This document shows positions 33,855-42,632 of a stretch of DNA of 64,000 bases, one piece after another. A program made the position numbers and the translations under genes. Location: assembly GCA_030867875.1 (NCBI GenBank), contig JAOWCC010000287.1, positions 193,501 to 257,500 of the forward strand, read 5' to 3'. Under the pieces are notes generated by a model. It did no database searches. It had not been told where the DNA came from and saw only the letters and a program-made list of their open reading frames with translations. Source of the stretch: Actinernus sp. WN-2022. Taxonomy: Eukaryota; Cnidaria; Anthozoa; Actiniaria; Actinernidae. Each line of letters starts with the position of its first letter. Position 1 is the stretch's first letter.

Positions 33855-34040
33855 TTATAAAATCGCGCCTAGGATGGGAACGTTTCTAAATGGAGAATGT
33901 GGTCCAAGTAGCAATCCTTTTCCCTTTCTTCCTCTTCGTCGTCGTCGACGTCGTGCTCCAATATGACGTTTCACCCGACTCTTTCTTCTTGAGAAACGGA
34001 CTCCTTTTGGCTTCGCAATCGTGTGAGGAATATGGGTCAG
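33855..34040 (-). pseudogene. Arg-rich small virion-type protein remnant
   Basis: The minus frame is open from about 34,040 to a stop at 33,855 but has no ATG. It holds an Arg run (GARRRRRRRGRKGKG) followed by a hydrophobic end (LLLGPHSPFRNVPILGAIL). The combination of a basic stretch and an amphipathic or hydrophobic tail is protein-like and sits between two other basic genes. The start has probably been lost by mutation or frameshift. Confidence 0.4.
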
Positions 34041-34061
34041 TCACCAGTAAGAGTTGCGTTT

Positions 34062-34319
34062 TTATAGCTTTTTTACAAATTCCTTTGCAAATTGGATCGC
34101 GTCTTTCCCATGCTTAGTTCCGGCGAGCATGGTTTTGAGGGTATGCCCTGCACCGTCCCCCGCATAATTGATGGCTTTGCTTTTTAGGTAGTCTTTGATG
34201 CCGGCCAGTTTACTGGCCAAACCTCTACTGCGTCGACGGCGACGGCGTCATCGTCTACCTCCCATAGTACAACGTTTACTTTTCTTGATTACCCGTGTAC
34301 GACGTCTGCCACGTGCCAT
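34062..34319 (-). pseudogene. Protamine-like basic protein with an in-frame stop
   Basis: An ATG at 34,319 starts MARGRRRTRVIKKSKR. The frame then hits TGA at 34,250-34,248, followed in the same frame by RRRRRRRSRG and a less basic end to a stop at 34,062 (86 codons). The lone stop in an Arg-codon run looks like a point mutation. Composition resembles adenovirus core proteins (mu/VII type); this is inference only. Confidence 0.5.
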
Positions 34320-34410
34320 AGTGAAACAATGATGTAGTGGTGCTTTCAAGAACTGCTTTTTATAGTTTTCTTCTTCTTCTTTAACATGTTTGGATCACGT
34401 TTTCCACCCA

Positions 34411-35564
34411 TCACCGACCATGCACTGTTTGACTGGAGGAGGAGGAGGAGGAGGAGGAGGAGGAAGGTGTCGAGGCGTGGGAAGGTTCTCTAGACGAAGT
34501 CCTGAAAGAGCCCCTGGACGGACGGCGGTGGAGGCGACGACGACGACGATTCCCAGTCATGGTCACGCTTTGCGAATCGCGTTCTACCGTTTGTGGTCCT
34601 CCTTTTCTCCCAGTGGTGCTGGTTCTCGTGGTGGTTGTGGTGCAATGGTCCCCTTCTCCGAGATCTGTCCGTTCTGAGCCACTGGCCATGGTGTGGGTGT
34701 TGTGACCTTGGCGACTGGTGTAGTGACTTCCGCGGTTACGGTGATGGGTCAACCAGTCCACGATACGTTGCTCTATGCGGTCGAGACGGTCTTGCAATCG
34801 TCGCCGTTCGGGGTCAGACAGACGTTGGTTGGTTTCACGGATCATGTTAAACAGCATGTCCGATTGGTCCATGAGATCATTTAATGTTTGGTTGTTCAAC
34901 CCTTCTTCGGCCGCAGCGGCGGTGGGAGTAGTACCTACAGGCGAAGGCTGTGAGGGTGGGATATCGGTGTTCAGGTAGAGGAGTTCATGGCGGTATTGAG
35001 ACGAGTGGCGAATGGTGGTGGTGGTGGATTTTCCGTAGTGGTGTGGGTGGTGGTGGGAACATTTGGCCTGACGACACGTCGGACAGGAGTCTGTGGTGTT
35101 GGAGCCTGCTGCTGCTGGGAGATCGGTAGTGCAGCCGGTATCTGTGGTGGTGGTGGTAATGGTGATTGTGATGATGATGTCGAGGGTAACGTTCTGTGGG
35201 CTCGATAATCATCCAGAGCATCGTACACACGTGCGGTGGCTGGGGAAATGTCGGCAGGTCGTGGTGATATCTCATCTTCTTCTCCCTCATTGACGATCCG
35301 TTGCGGCGGCGGTGAGAGGGAGGGTGATTGCGAAGCATTCGATAACGTTTCTAGATTGGCACGGGCGCTGTCGACGAGTTCTGAAGCAGCTTCCACATTC
35401 CCGACCGCGAGCGCTTCCGAAGCCCCGGCCAACTGTTCTCTACTTTCCTGGATGAAGTCCACAGTGGGGTCCCATGTGTCGGGCAGTATAGCCATGGGGT
35501 CCCAGACATCTTGGATAGGATAATATCCAAAACTCATGGTTGTCGAATGTTTTTGGACATCCAA
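34411..35564 (-). pseudogene. Large Pro/Ser-rich minor virion-type protein, frame-shifted
   Basis: The first frame (35,564-34,971) starts MDVQKHSTTMSFGYYP and has an acidic N-terminal half with an alanine-rich helix, then proline-rich stretches (QSPLPPPPQIPAA). It loses frame near 34,985. A second frame without an ATG (to 34,411) continues with a helical segment (RLQDRLDRIEQRIVDWL), an Arg-rich stretch (GNRRRRRLHRRPSRG) and a Ser run encoded by a GGA/TCC repeat. One gene with a single frameshift explains this best; two genes is the alternative. Its ATG lies inside the end of the ATPase gene (31-bp overlap). No known family. Confidence 0.5.
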
Positions 35565-36210
35565 ATCACTTGTTTCTGTTTATCGCTAGGGAGTACGTGT
35601 GCACGGAGCCTGTAGGCTTCAGGCGTTTGTTGTGCGAAGTCAAACAGCATGTACTTATACTCTGTGTTTTGTTGGTCTGTGGCATCTTCAAAGGCTTCCT
35701 GCAATCGGGCTTGTTGACCTGGAAAAGCTTGCTTGACTAAATTTGTGAATTGAAGGCGGTCTCGGGGATTGTTGAACATGATCACATAATGCGAGTTTAC
35801 CGACATGGTGCGCGCATGTTTACCTTTTCGGAACATATTGTGAGTCAGGTAGAGAGTGGTGATATTATGATGATGTGTTCCCCGGTGAACAATTTTTCAA
35901 TGTCCCCACTCCCACTGCTTTCTTGCATGAGGTCATCTAACACGAGCAGGGTCGGTTTTCCGGCTTGGACATAATCATAAATGTTATCGGGCAGGCCTTC
36001 GACCATTTGAACGCCCTCCTGTTTCAAGGCATCGAAAGTCGGTTGCCATGTACCATAGCAGTAGACAACATGGTGAATGGGTTTTTGAAAAGCATCGTGA
36101 TGTTGGCGTATGAGGTCTAAGGTCAGGGTTGTTTTACCACACATGGTAGGCCCAACAATAGTGATGTTGGACGGGACGCGCAGACGTGGATCAAACCTGG
36201 GATAGGCCAT
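35534..36210 (-). pseudogene. Packaging ATPase (FtsK/HerA type), one frameshift
   Basis: The first frame (36,210-35,845) has Walker A GPTMCGKTTL (about residues 20-29) and Walker B LLVLDDL (about 88-94), as in the genome-packaging ATPases of Polintons and adintoviruses. The frame is lost near 35,880 in a G run. The second frame (to 35,534) carries the rest of the domain, including NSHYVIMFNNPRDRLQF and FAQQTPEAYRLRAHVLP, a typical arginine-bearing C-terminal part. The protein would drive DNA into capsids. A single-base loss in a homopolymer could be a real mutation or a sequencing error. Confidence 0.85.
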
Positions 36211-36492
36211 GAGGGGAGGCAGTGATGACTGACACCGTAAGTGCAGTGGTTCACCTTTTTTATTTCATTTTTTTTCTTTTACCAAGATGACTAAGACAGA
36301 ATACGTGACTGATCTAGCACACTTCTTCTTCCTTTTTTTAAGTGGCTGAACCAAGACGGAATTGCGATGTTACCACAGGATGGATGGATGGATCCAAGTA
36401 CAGTACATGGACGAGAACGAGTTTCTGCAGGACACTGTGATCATTCACGACGTCAGAGGTTTTTCTTATATGTTTTAAAAACTACTACTACA
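36211..36492 (-). promoter_or_regulatory. Leader region of the ATPase gene with degenerate composite sites
   Basis: No coding frame. Two degenerate variants of the ETS/CRE-like site occur: AAGACAGAATACGTGAC near 36,293 and AAGACGGAATTGCGATG near 36,354. They share the AAGACGGAA start of the better site at 31,533. Poly-pyrimidine runs separate them. Confidence 0.35.
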
Positions 36493-36803
36493 TTACAAAC
36501 GACATCGATTTTTGGCACACACGCGACTTTGACACACTTGCCCTAGAGGCTGGTTACGAAGTCTCTTTGTTTTCATTTTACCTTGAATCATACGACGACA
36601 GACAAACGAACAGGCTTTAAAGTCATTGTTTTTAAATGTGGAGTTAGGTAAGAGTCGACCACTTTCTGACTCGACAACCCTCGCACGAGCCGATGGTACA
36701 GAAAATACAAACAATGATGACCACACACGGCCGACGTATTGTCTTGCAGCTGGTGGTTACTCAACCCTTCAAACCGTGGGCGTCTTGGTTTGGAATATTT
36801 CAT
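36493..36803 (-). pseudogene. Adenain-like cysteine protease, C-terminal part only
   Basis: An ATG at 36,803 opens a frame with TSAVCGHHCLYFLYHRLVRG, matching the block around the catalytic cysteine of adenovirus-type maturation proteases. The rest of the C-terminus continues in another frame (to 36,493), so there is a frameshift near 36,640. The N-terminal half with the catalytic His and acid is missing: the start lies 27 bp after the major capsid stop. In Polintons this enzyme would process capsid proteins. As it stands it cannot be active. Confidence 0.7.
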
Positions 36804-36830
36804 GTTTTTTTTCCTCTCCCTTCAGGTTAT

Positions 36831-38315
36831 CTAGTAGTAGTTGCGTACAGAGACAATTGTTTTACCCCCCACCTCCACGACGTTTTCAAACTCTGGAAGG
36901 AACACCAGTTTGACAGTCTCGCCGAGAGGATTCTTGAACTTGATGAAACAGTCGATGATACCGTTATTTTTGGCATAGGTATAGTCCTTCACGCCACCCC
37001 CATCACGAGTCATATCCACTTGGAAGATGAAGAATCCTTTCTTGATGTCTTCCCTTTTTATGCCGTTGCTCTCTCCATACCACAGGTTGGATGTCGCACG
37101 GTACATCATGGCCAGGGCTTTTGCCTTATCGCCGGAAATGAAATCAATTCGCGGCAAAGGTTCTTCACGGTTGTCTCGAGTGAATTGAATACTGGCAATG
37201 TCATGATGCTTGAAGTTGCAGTAGTTTTTGTTCTTGGTACCGCTGTAAGCGTCTTGAGCAATGATGAAACCGGTGATATTGTCTGGATAGCCTCCGAGGA
37301 AGAGGTTGTAAAAGCTTAGTTCATTCAGTCCTTGAATGCCGACCCGTACCACGGGTTTGATGGTTCGTAGTCGAAACTTGACTTCTTTCATACCTTGGTA
37401 TTGTTTGGCTTCAATATCGGTGTGGAGTTTTTCAGTGAGTTCTACTTCACGAATCCAGAATTGGGCTTTGGCACGCACGATCTTAGGATTGCCTTCGACA
37501 CCTGTTGTTTCCCCCACCATCAGACTGAAGTCGTCGGAATTGAATCGGATGTCGATGTCGATGGGAACTCCAAGGGGGAGAAGACGCGGGGAGGAAAATA
37601 TGTCCAAGGCCGGTTGAAACACGATGTAAATGATTTGACCATCGCAATTTTTTTGCCGTTTTACCAGACCCCCATTGTAACCAGGGTCGGTGGCGATGAG
37701 CGTGTGGTCGACGGTATCCATACGTCCTGGAGAGTCGTCATACCATCCTTCTAGAGCGAGACCGCTTTTTTTCTGAGCTTTGCCAAAGTTTAACAGGTTT
37801 CTGGCATACGCTTTGTAAGCGTAATTCCCTGTGATTTCTTCCACACTGACGCCTCCCAATTTGAAGTCGATGGAAGCGATTTGAGCATGGGCAAAATTGT
37901 TCACGAGTGCTACTTTTTTATTCACCATGGGGGTTCCATCGCTCGCCACCACTTTAAACCACATGTGGAATTCCGTTTGGGACAGGTCTCGGAAACCGTT
38001 CGAGCCATCGTTGTGGAAGGACAGTGGAGTCCAAGAATCGTTAATGGGGTTGATATTTTTGTACACCGAATTTCTGTAGGAGGTTTCAACAGGATACTCC
38101 TCAAAGATTTCCGTCACTTGATGAAGGTGGACAATTTCTGTCTTGGTGGCATCGTCTACTCGGACAGGGGGTGTTTGGAGAACCTCCACATCGTCGACGG
38201 TCATACGTCCTCCTCTTTGAGGCATGTTGGTTGGTGATGGGCCGTTTCCAAGGGTTGTACAGAAGGTGTAATCAAAAGTGAGAGTGACGGTTGTGCGTGG
38301 GTGCTGTTTATACAT
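36831..38315 (-). CDS. Major capsid protein (hexon-like, double jelly-roll)
   Basis: An uninterrupted 494-residue frame. The pattern is that of Polinton/adintovirus major capsid proteins: an FHMWFKVVASDG start region, an NYAYKAYARNLLNFG segment followed by GLALEGWYDD, then a DIFSSPRLLPLGVPIDIDIR segment and FSLM. It would self-assemble as trimers into the icosahedral shell. The ATG overlaps the stop of the upstream gene by 8 bp. It is the best preserved core gene of the element. Name by family pattern, not by search. Confidence 0.82.
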   Translation of the reverse strand: MYKQHPRTTVTLTFDYTFCTTLGNGPSPTNMPQRGGRMTVDDVEVLQTPPVRVDDATKTEIVHLHQVTEIFEEYPVETSYRNSVYKNINPINDSWTPLSFHNDGSNGFRDLSQTEFHMWFKVVASDGTPMVNKKVALVNNFAHAQIASIDFKLGGVSVEEITGNYAYKAYARNLLNFGKAQKKSGLALEGWYDDSPGRMDTVDHTLIATDPGYNGGLVKRQKNCDGQIIYIVFQPALDIFSSPRLLPLGVPIDIDIRFNSDDFSLMVGETTGVEGNPKIVRAKAQFWIREVELTEKLHTDIEAKQYQGMKEVKFRLRTIKPVVRVGIQGLNELSFYNLFLGGYPDNITGFIIAQDAYSGTKNKNYCNFKHHDIASIQFTRDNREEPLPRIDFISGDKAKALAMMYRATSNLWYGESNGIKREDIKKGFFIFQVDMTRDGGGVKDYTYAKNNGIIDCFIKFKNPLGETVKLVFLPEFENVVEVGGKTIVSVRNYY

Positions 38316-38811
38316 TACTCATCATCGCTGTCGTCAAAGATGTCGAGAGATAGAGAAGGAGGAGGCTTTTTTTCCGGGTTTCATTCTTAGACCGTCTCTT
38401 TTTGTGGAGCACGGGTGGGTGGTCTTTCATAACCACTTTATTATTATTATTATTTTTGTTCTTCTTCTTCTTGTTCTTTTTAAACTTGGTAAATTTCTTA
38501 TTCTTATTCTTATTCTTTGCTTTCTTGCTGAGAGGACCGTCACTAAGGCTGGCAATGGCCTTCCTCTTCAAATCGCGCACCGTATCCAGGCTACCGTCCC
38601 TCACGGCCTCACTCATCTCTTTCCCTTGAAGCATGGACTTTCCCACCGCAGCGGCTTTCTGCATCAACGTCTCTGCCACCGCAGGCAACATCTGCTTAGC
38701 CTTATGGCTGAGGCCACGCACCACCACAGCTCCGAACCCCGCCCCCATTTTTTGGCCAGGCACACCCCCTCGGTAGATAGGAAATCGTGGTAAAGGTCTC
38801 ATCATTATCAT
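38308..38811 (-). CDS. Small pVI-like minor virion protein, 167 residues
   Basis: The N-terminal half has an IYRGGV motif and an alanine-rich amphipathic stretch (LSHKAKQMLPAVAETLMQKA). The C-terminal half is extremely Lys/Asn-rich (KKAKNKNKNKKFTKFKKN). Polintons carry such proteins between the penton-like and major capsid genes, and they are compared with adenovirus protein VI; this is family knowledge. It overlaps both neighbours (ATGA with the upstream gene, 8 bp with the capsid gene), so it is part of one tightly packed unit. Confidence 0.6.
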   Translation of the reverse strand: MIMMRPLPRFPIYRGGVPGQKMGAGFGAVVVRGLSHKAKQMLPAVAETLMQKAAAVGKSMLQGKEMSEAVRDGSLDTVRDLKRKAIASLSDGPLSKKAKNKNKNKKFTKFKKNKKKKNKNNNNNKVVMKDHPPVLHKKRRSKNETRKKSLLLLYLSTSLTTAMMSNV

Positions 38812-39254
38812 CGCCGACGTGAACGCTTTCTCAAGTGCAGCTTGATGTTTACTTCGCCGTCGTCTTCGAACTGAGCGTAGCGCCCTTTTCCATCGATTAT
38901 ATAGATTTCGAAGGCGTTGAAGCTGCTGAGGGCTAGTGAATGGTAACGAGGATGAACAAACTCCATGGCCGTTTGCTTATCGTACGACAGCACGGCCGGC
39001 ACGACATCCAGGACAGACCCAAGAACGTTGCCGATAGGGGAACTCTGGACTTGAGGGCAATAGATGTACAGATCGTCGTAAGCGGGTGTGTACCACTCGT
39101 AGAAGGACTTATTGAACTTGGCGGTCCCGGCCACCGACTGTATGGTGGTTTTATCATACCCTAACCGCCCTACTTGTGTCACCATCGCATATGGCGCGGG
39201 TGGACTGTCAAATTGTTCGAGTTCATAGTTCTTGTTAGGGAGTATCCATCCCAC
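38808..39254 (-). CDS. Penton-like minor capsid protein, C-terminal jelly-roll part (second copy)
   Basis: 148 residues, with DDLYIYCPQVQSSPIGNVLG, then EFVHPRYHSLALSSFNAFEIYI and DGEVNIKLHLRKR. These are the blocks of the C-terminal region of F54H12.2-like Polinton minor capsid proteins. It starts 27 bp after the stop at 39,282, in a different frame. It is probably the end of the second penton-like copy whose middle is fused behind the first copy. Ends in ATGA overlap with the next gene. Confidence 0.6.
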   Translation of the reverse strand: MGWILPNKNYELEQFDSPPAPYAMVTQVGRLGYDKTTIQSVAGTAKFNKSFYEWYTPAYDDLYIYCPQVQSSPIGNVLGSVLDVVPAVLSYDKQTAMEFVHPRYHSLALSSFNAFEIYIIDGKGRYAQFEDDGEVNIKLHLRKRSRRR

Positions 39255-39281
39255 AAACCTGGGGTATTTACCAACCGGACG

Positions 39282-41317
39282 TTAAACCACTTTAAACCAA
39301 CGCGCTATGTTCAGTTTTGACCCGTCCGTCATCCACCCGTCATCCGTCTTTCTCCAACTCCAAACGGCTGTTTCCATGCCCAGGGCTCGACGCATTTCCT
39401 CGGAGACGTACATCATGTAATTACCCGCCTGCTGTATTAAGAACTGGTGGTGCATGTTGCGCGAGATACGCACATAGGCTTTGATTTTTTTTTCATCGAT
39501 TTCCCTTTGAGCCACCACATTGTTGTCATTACGATCGGCCCCGTAAAGATCTTCGTTGAACCCCAACAGTTTTAAGATGCTGAAGGAATTAATGTCGATG
39601 GCATGTCCTTTCTTGATGGTGAAAGCGCACATTTTTTGTCCGGCCGCTGGTAACACTTGGTTCATACGAAAGTTAAAATTATACCCGAACCCATTCCACC
39701 AGGCGCCTATCTCCCACAACATGTAGGCCCCAGGAGGCATGCAGGCCACAGTCCATTGCCCCGCAACGTCCATGGCATCGGTTTGATATTTCAACTGGTT
39801 GTTGGACTTGGTTACATTGTAGGGGATGACTGTATCGATTTGTTTCTGGATGTCGGCGATCAATTCGTCAGGGTCGCGGTATGTTTCTTGGGGTAAGGCG
39901 AAACGGTTGTCGAACACATTCTGCTTGTGAACCATGGCCCAACTGTAACGTTGGTAGTCTTTAAGGATCCACTCATAAGTGTTCCACCCCGTGCTGTTTG
40001 TGGTGGACAGACTGTTTGCGCTATAAGGGTTGTGCAAAGCTATGTCGGCCACGGTCGGTTTCCATTCGACAATGCCAAATTCTCCTAGATCTAGAGGAGA
40101 ATCAGATGCTAATTTGTGATGCAGAGTGGGTAGGCTGATTACTTGGGCCGCCATTTCTACACTGCCGGCTTCCACATCGTATTCGGAAGGCAACTCGCTC
40201 TTGGATGCATACGCTGTATTGTTGGGATGTGTATGGCGACTGTCCTTGTTGGAGATGACGATTACCTTTCCTGGAGAAGACATGCCTGTACGACGCTGTA
40301 AGTGTATAGCGACCACAGTACGTCCAGCGTCGAACGTTGAAGGAGTCCCGCTTTGATCTTTGAGAGCAATATGTATTTTCTTCAGATATCCTGTGGTTAA
40401 TGGGTGGTACACACCATGGAGAGGCTCTTTATAAACAATGCCTTCGCGGTACCCTATACCGTAGGGTGTGGCGGGTTTTTCATTTTTACTAGCGGGCACG
40501 TAGCCGATCAGCGGTTCTAACTTGGCATGAATGAGCAAGGGTTGAACCATGTCGGCATACACGGCAATTGTGTGCGGTCCGGAGTCGGCTTTTAATCGAG
40601 GCGCTGTGATGTGCCCGTTCACCCTATGACCTATGTAGAGGGGGTTATTTTTAGATCGACGGTACTTATTTACAGTATGGTTGGTGGCATACGCCAGTAA
40701 ATTCAAAGGATTACCCTCTGTGACATTAAAGTCGATCTCATTGTCTTTGATAAACGAATACGTGGTCCACAAATCTTTACTAATTTTGCCAGCCAGTTCG
40801 ACGAGGCGTAAATGTAGAACCCGTTCCAATCCTAAGACTTTAGTTAAGTCTTTAGAAAATACTACTGCATCGTCCATGTACTATCGATGCGTGTCCCAAT
40901 GCAGTGTTACTTGGTGTGTATTTTCATCAAACGTCAAATTCGGGAGCGACGTTCATTAATTATTTTCAAGGGACCATTCTGAATGTAGTCCACAAGCTTT
41001 CTCATCGTAGATAATCGTAATAAAGGTATCAGATGCAACACCCGAATGTCTAAGAGGGCAGGCCCTCCTACTTGTGTTTCATAACCGATGAAATAATGAA
41101 TGTCGTCTTCGATGAGAGGGTACGTCTTGGGAAATCGAAAGGCAGGCGTCATCATACAACACAGTCGGGCGTACCAGAGTTCAGGTTCTTTCAAGACGAT
41201 AGGGTCGGTCACATCCACAACGTACTCTCCAGCATGATTGTTAGGATGCAACTCTAAGTTGGAGTCGCTAGGCAACCACACGGTCATGTGATCATCATCA
41301 TGCAAAGAAACGGACAT
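39282..41317 (-). pseudogene. Penton-like minor capsid protein (F54H12.2-like), broken start, duplicated C-terminus
   Basis: The N-terminal frame (41,317-40,934) starts MSVSLHDDDH and has the family's WLPSDSN...NNHAGEY segment. The frame breaks near 40,945. Sequence then continues past an in-frame TAG (40,883-40,881) into a 531-codon frame (40,877-39,282). Its first 198 residues complete one penton-like protein: VVFSKDLTKVLGLE, IAVYADMVQPL, GVYHPLTTGYLKKIHIAL and VVAIHLQRR. From Met199 (40,283) a second, divergent unit starts in the same frame, with SILKLLGF and SEEMRRALG blocks. It finishes in the separate frame at 39,254-38,808. Penton proteins form the capsid vertices. Confidence 0.65.
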
Positions 41318-42543
41318 GATTTATGACGAGATCTTTTTTTTTGACCCAGCTGTTGAATTTGTCAGGCCACCCGTACCACTTCACGTACAGCAACTTGTTG
41401 GGACCTTTAGGACCATGCCTTTTTATCACTTTATCGATTTTGAATGCTTGATCTTTTCTACTGACCACCCGCTGCATTTCTTGTTCGTAGAAACGACCCT
41501 GGAGTAACTCCCCGGCCGTATCTTGTAAACGGTACACTGGAGGACGTCCAGGCAAACGGGCCAGGATGGTGAAGATTTCTTCAGTCCAGTTAGGCTTTTA
41601 ACCCTTCTGGAAAAACATGCGCCACTTTGCTGAGACGTACCGCATTGCCAGGTTTGAATTTGTATTGTAGCAATGAGGGACGTTTTAGAGCTTTGTCGTA
41701 CATCCGATGCCACACCTGTTGATCGTTGGTGGTATCTACATCCACGGGACGCATACCTATCGTTCGATGCCATTTGTGATTGTACGCGTCAACCAATGAG
41801 GGTAAGACACGCCACCACGTGGCTGTGTGGTGTTTGTAAAAGTACCGCCACATCATCATTTTCAAGGTTCTATTGAAACGTTCTACGACCGCGGCCTTGT
41901 AGGGTGAATTGCTGGTAAAGAAATGAACGCCCTCTTGGTCGAATTAATATTGTACAATACTATTCAAAAAATATTTTCCTTGGTCGGTCTGCATTTTGGT
42001 GGGTTTTCGTCCTGTGGCAAAAATAGTTTCAAAAGCTGTTTTCACTTCGGTACCTGTTTTATTCTTGATAGGGATGACCCATGCAAATTTGGATAAGATA
42101 TCAATACAACACATCATGTATTTGTATCCCTTGTTGTCGTGAGCCAAAGGCTGCATTTCGACAAGATCAGATTGCCACTGGTCATCGATCCCTTGAACGA
42201 TCGTCTTTCCCGTGGGGAAACGACGTCTCAGCGGTTTGTGCATAGCGTAGGTGGGTTGCGTCCGTAGCCAATGACGCACCTCCGATTTAGAAATCCCATC
42301 ACTTCGTGCTGACCGGGTGAGAGCCTCGACTCCAGAATACGCTCCAGGATTGCGTGGGTCGTAGTACAAATCTTCTAACACGTTGGCCACACTACGGAAT
42401 GCCTTCTCCTCTCCCTCCTTTTCTTTCTTGGAGGTTTTCTTCTTCTTCTTCTTTGTCGGTTTGTTTGGGTGTTGCTTCTTCTGTGAGGGTGGTATCGTCG
42501 AGCGTACCGTCGACGTCTTCCTCTTTCTTAGCTCCATAGGCAT
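41298..42543 (-). pseudogene. Retroviral-type (DDE) integrase with C-terminal chromodomain
   Basis: The first frame (42,543-41,944) has a Lys-rich start and then the catalytic core: the first Asp in SDLVEM (residue 126) and the second in TDQGKYF (187). An in-frame TAA at 41,946-41,944 interrupts it. The same frame continues with the third acidic residue in VERFNRTLK (about 41,880) to a stop at 41,590. A frameshift near 41,590 leads to the last frame (41,555-41,298), which has a chromodomain (LYVKWYGWPDKFNSWV). Polinton integrases cut and join the element ends, giving 6-bp duplications; the chromodomain may guide target choice. Two breaks make it non-functional as read. Confidence 0.85.
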
Positions 42544-42632
42544 CGGTGTTCACTGCCACACGACCACCACAACAGGCAATCATGCACCGCAGCCTCTGAC
42601 AAATGTCGCTTAAAGCAGGGTGCCGGATACTA

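Noticed and set aside
36693..37319. 208-codon plus-strand frame over the end of the major capsid gene
   Set aside because: It is the antisense shadow of a well-recognised gene and has no family pattern of its own.
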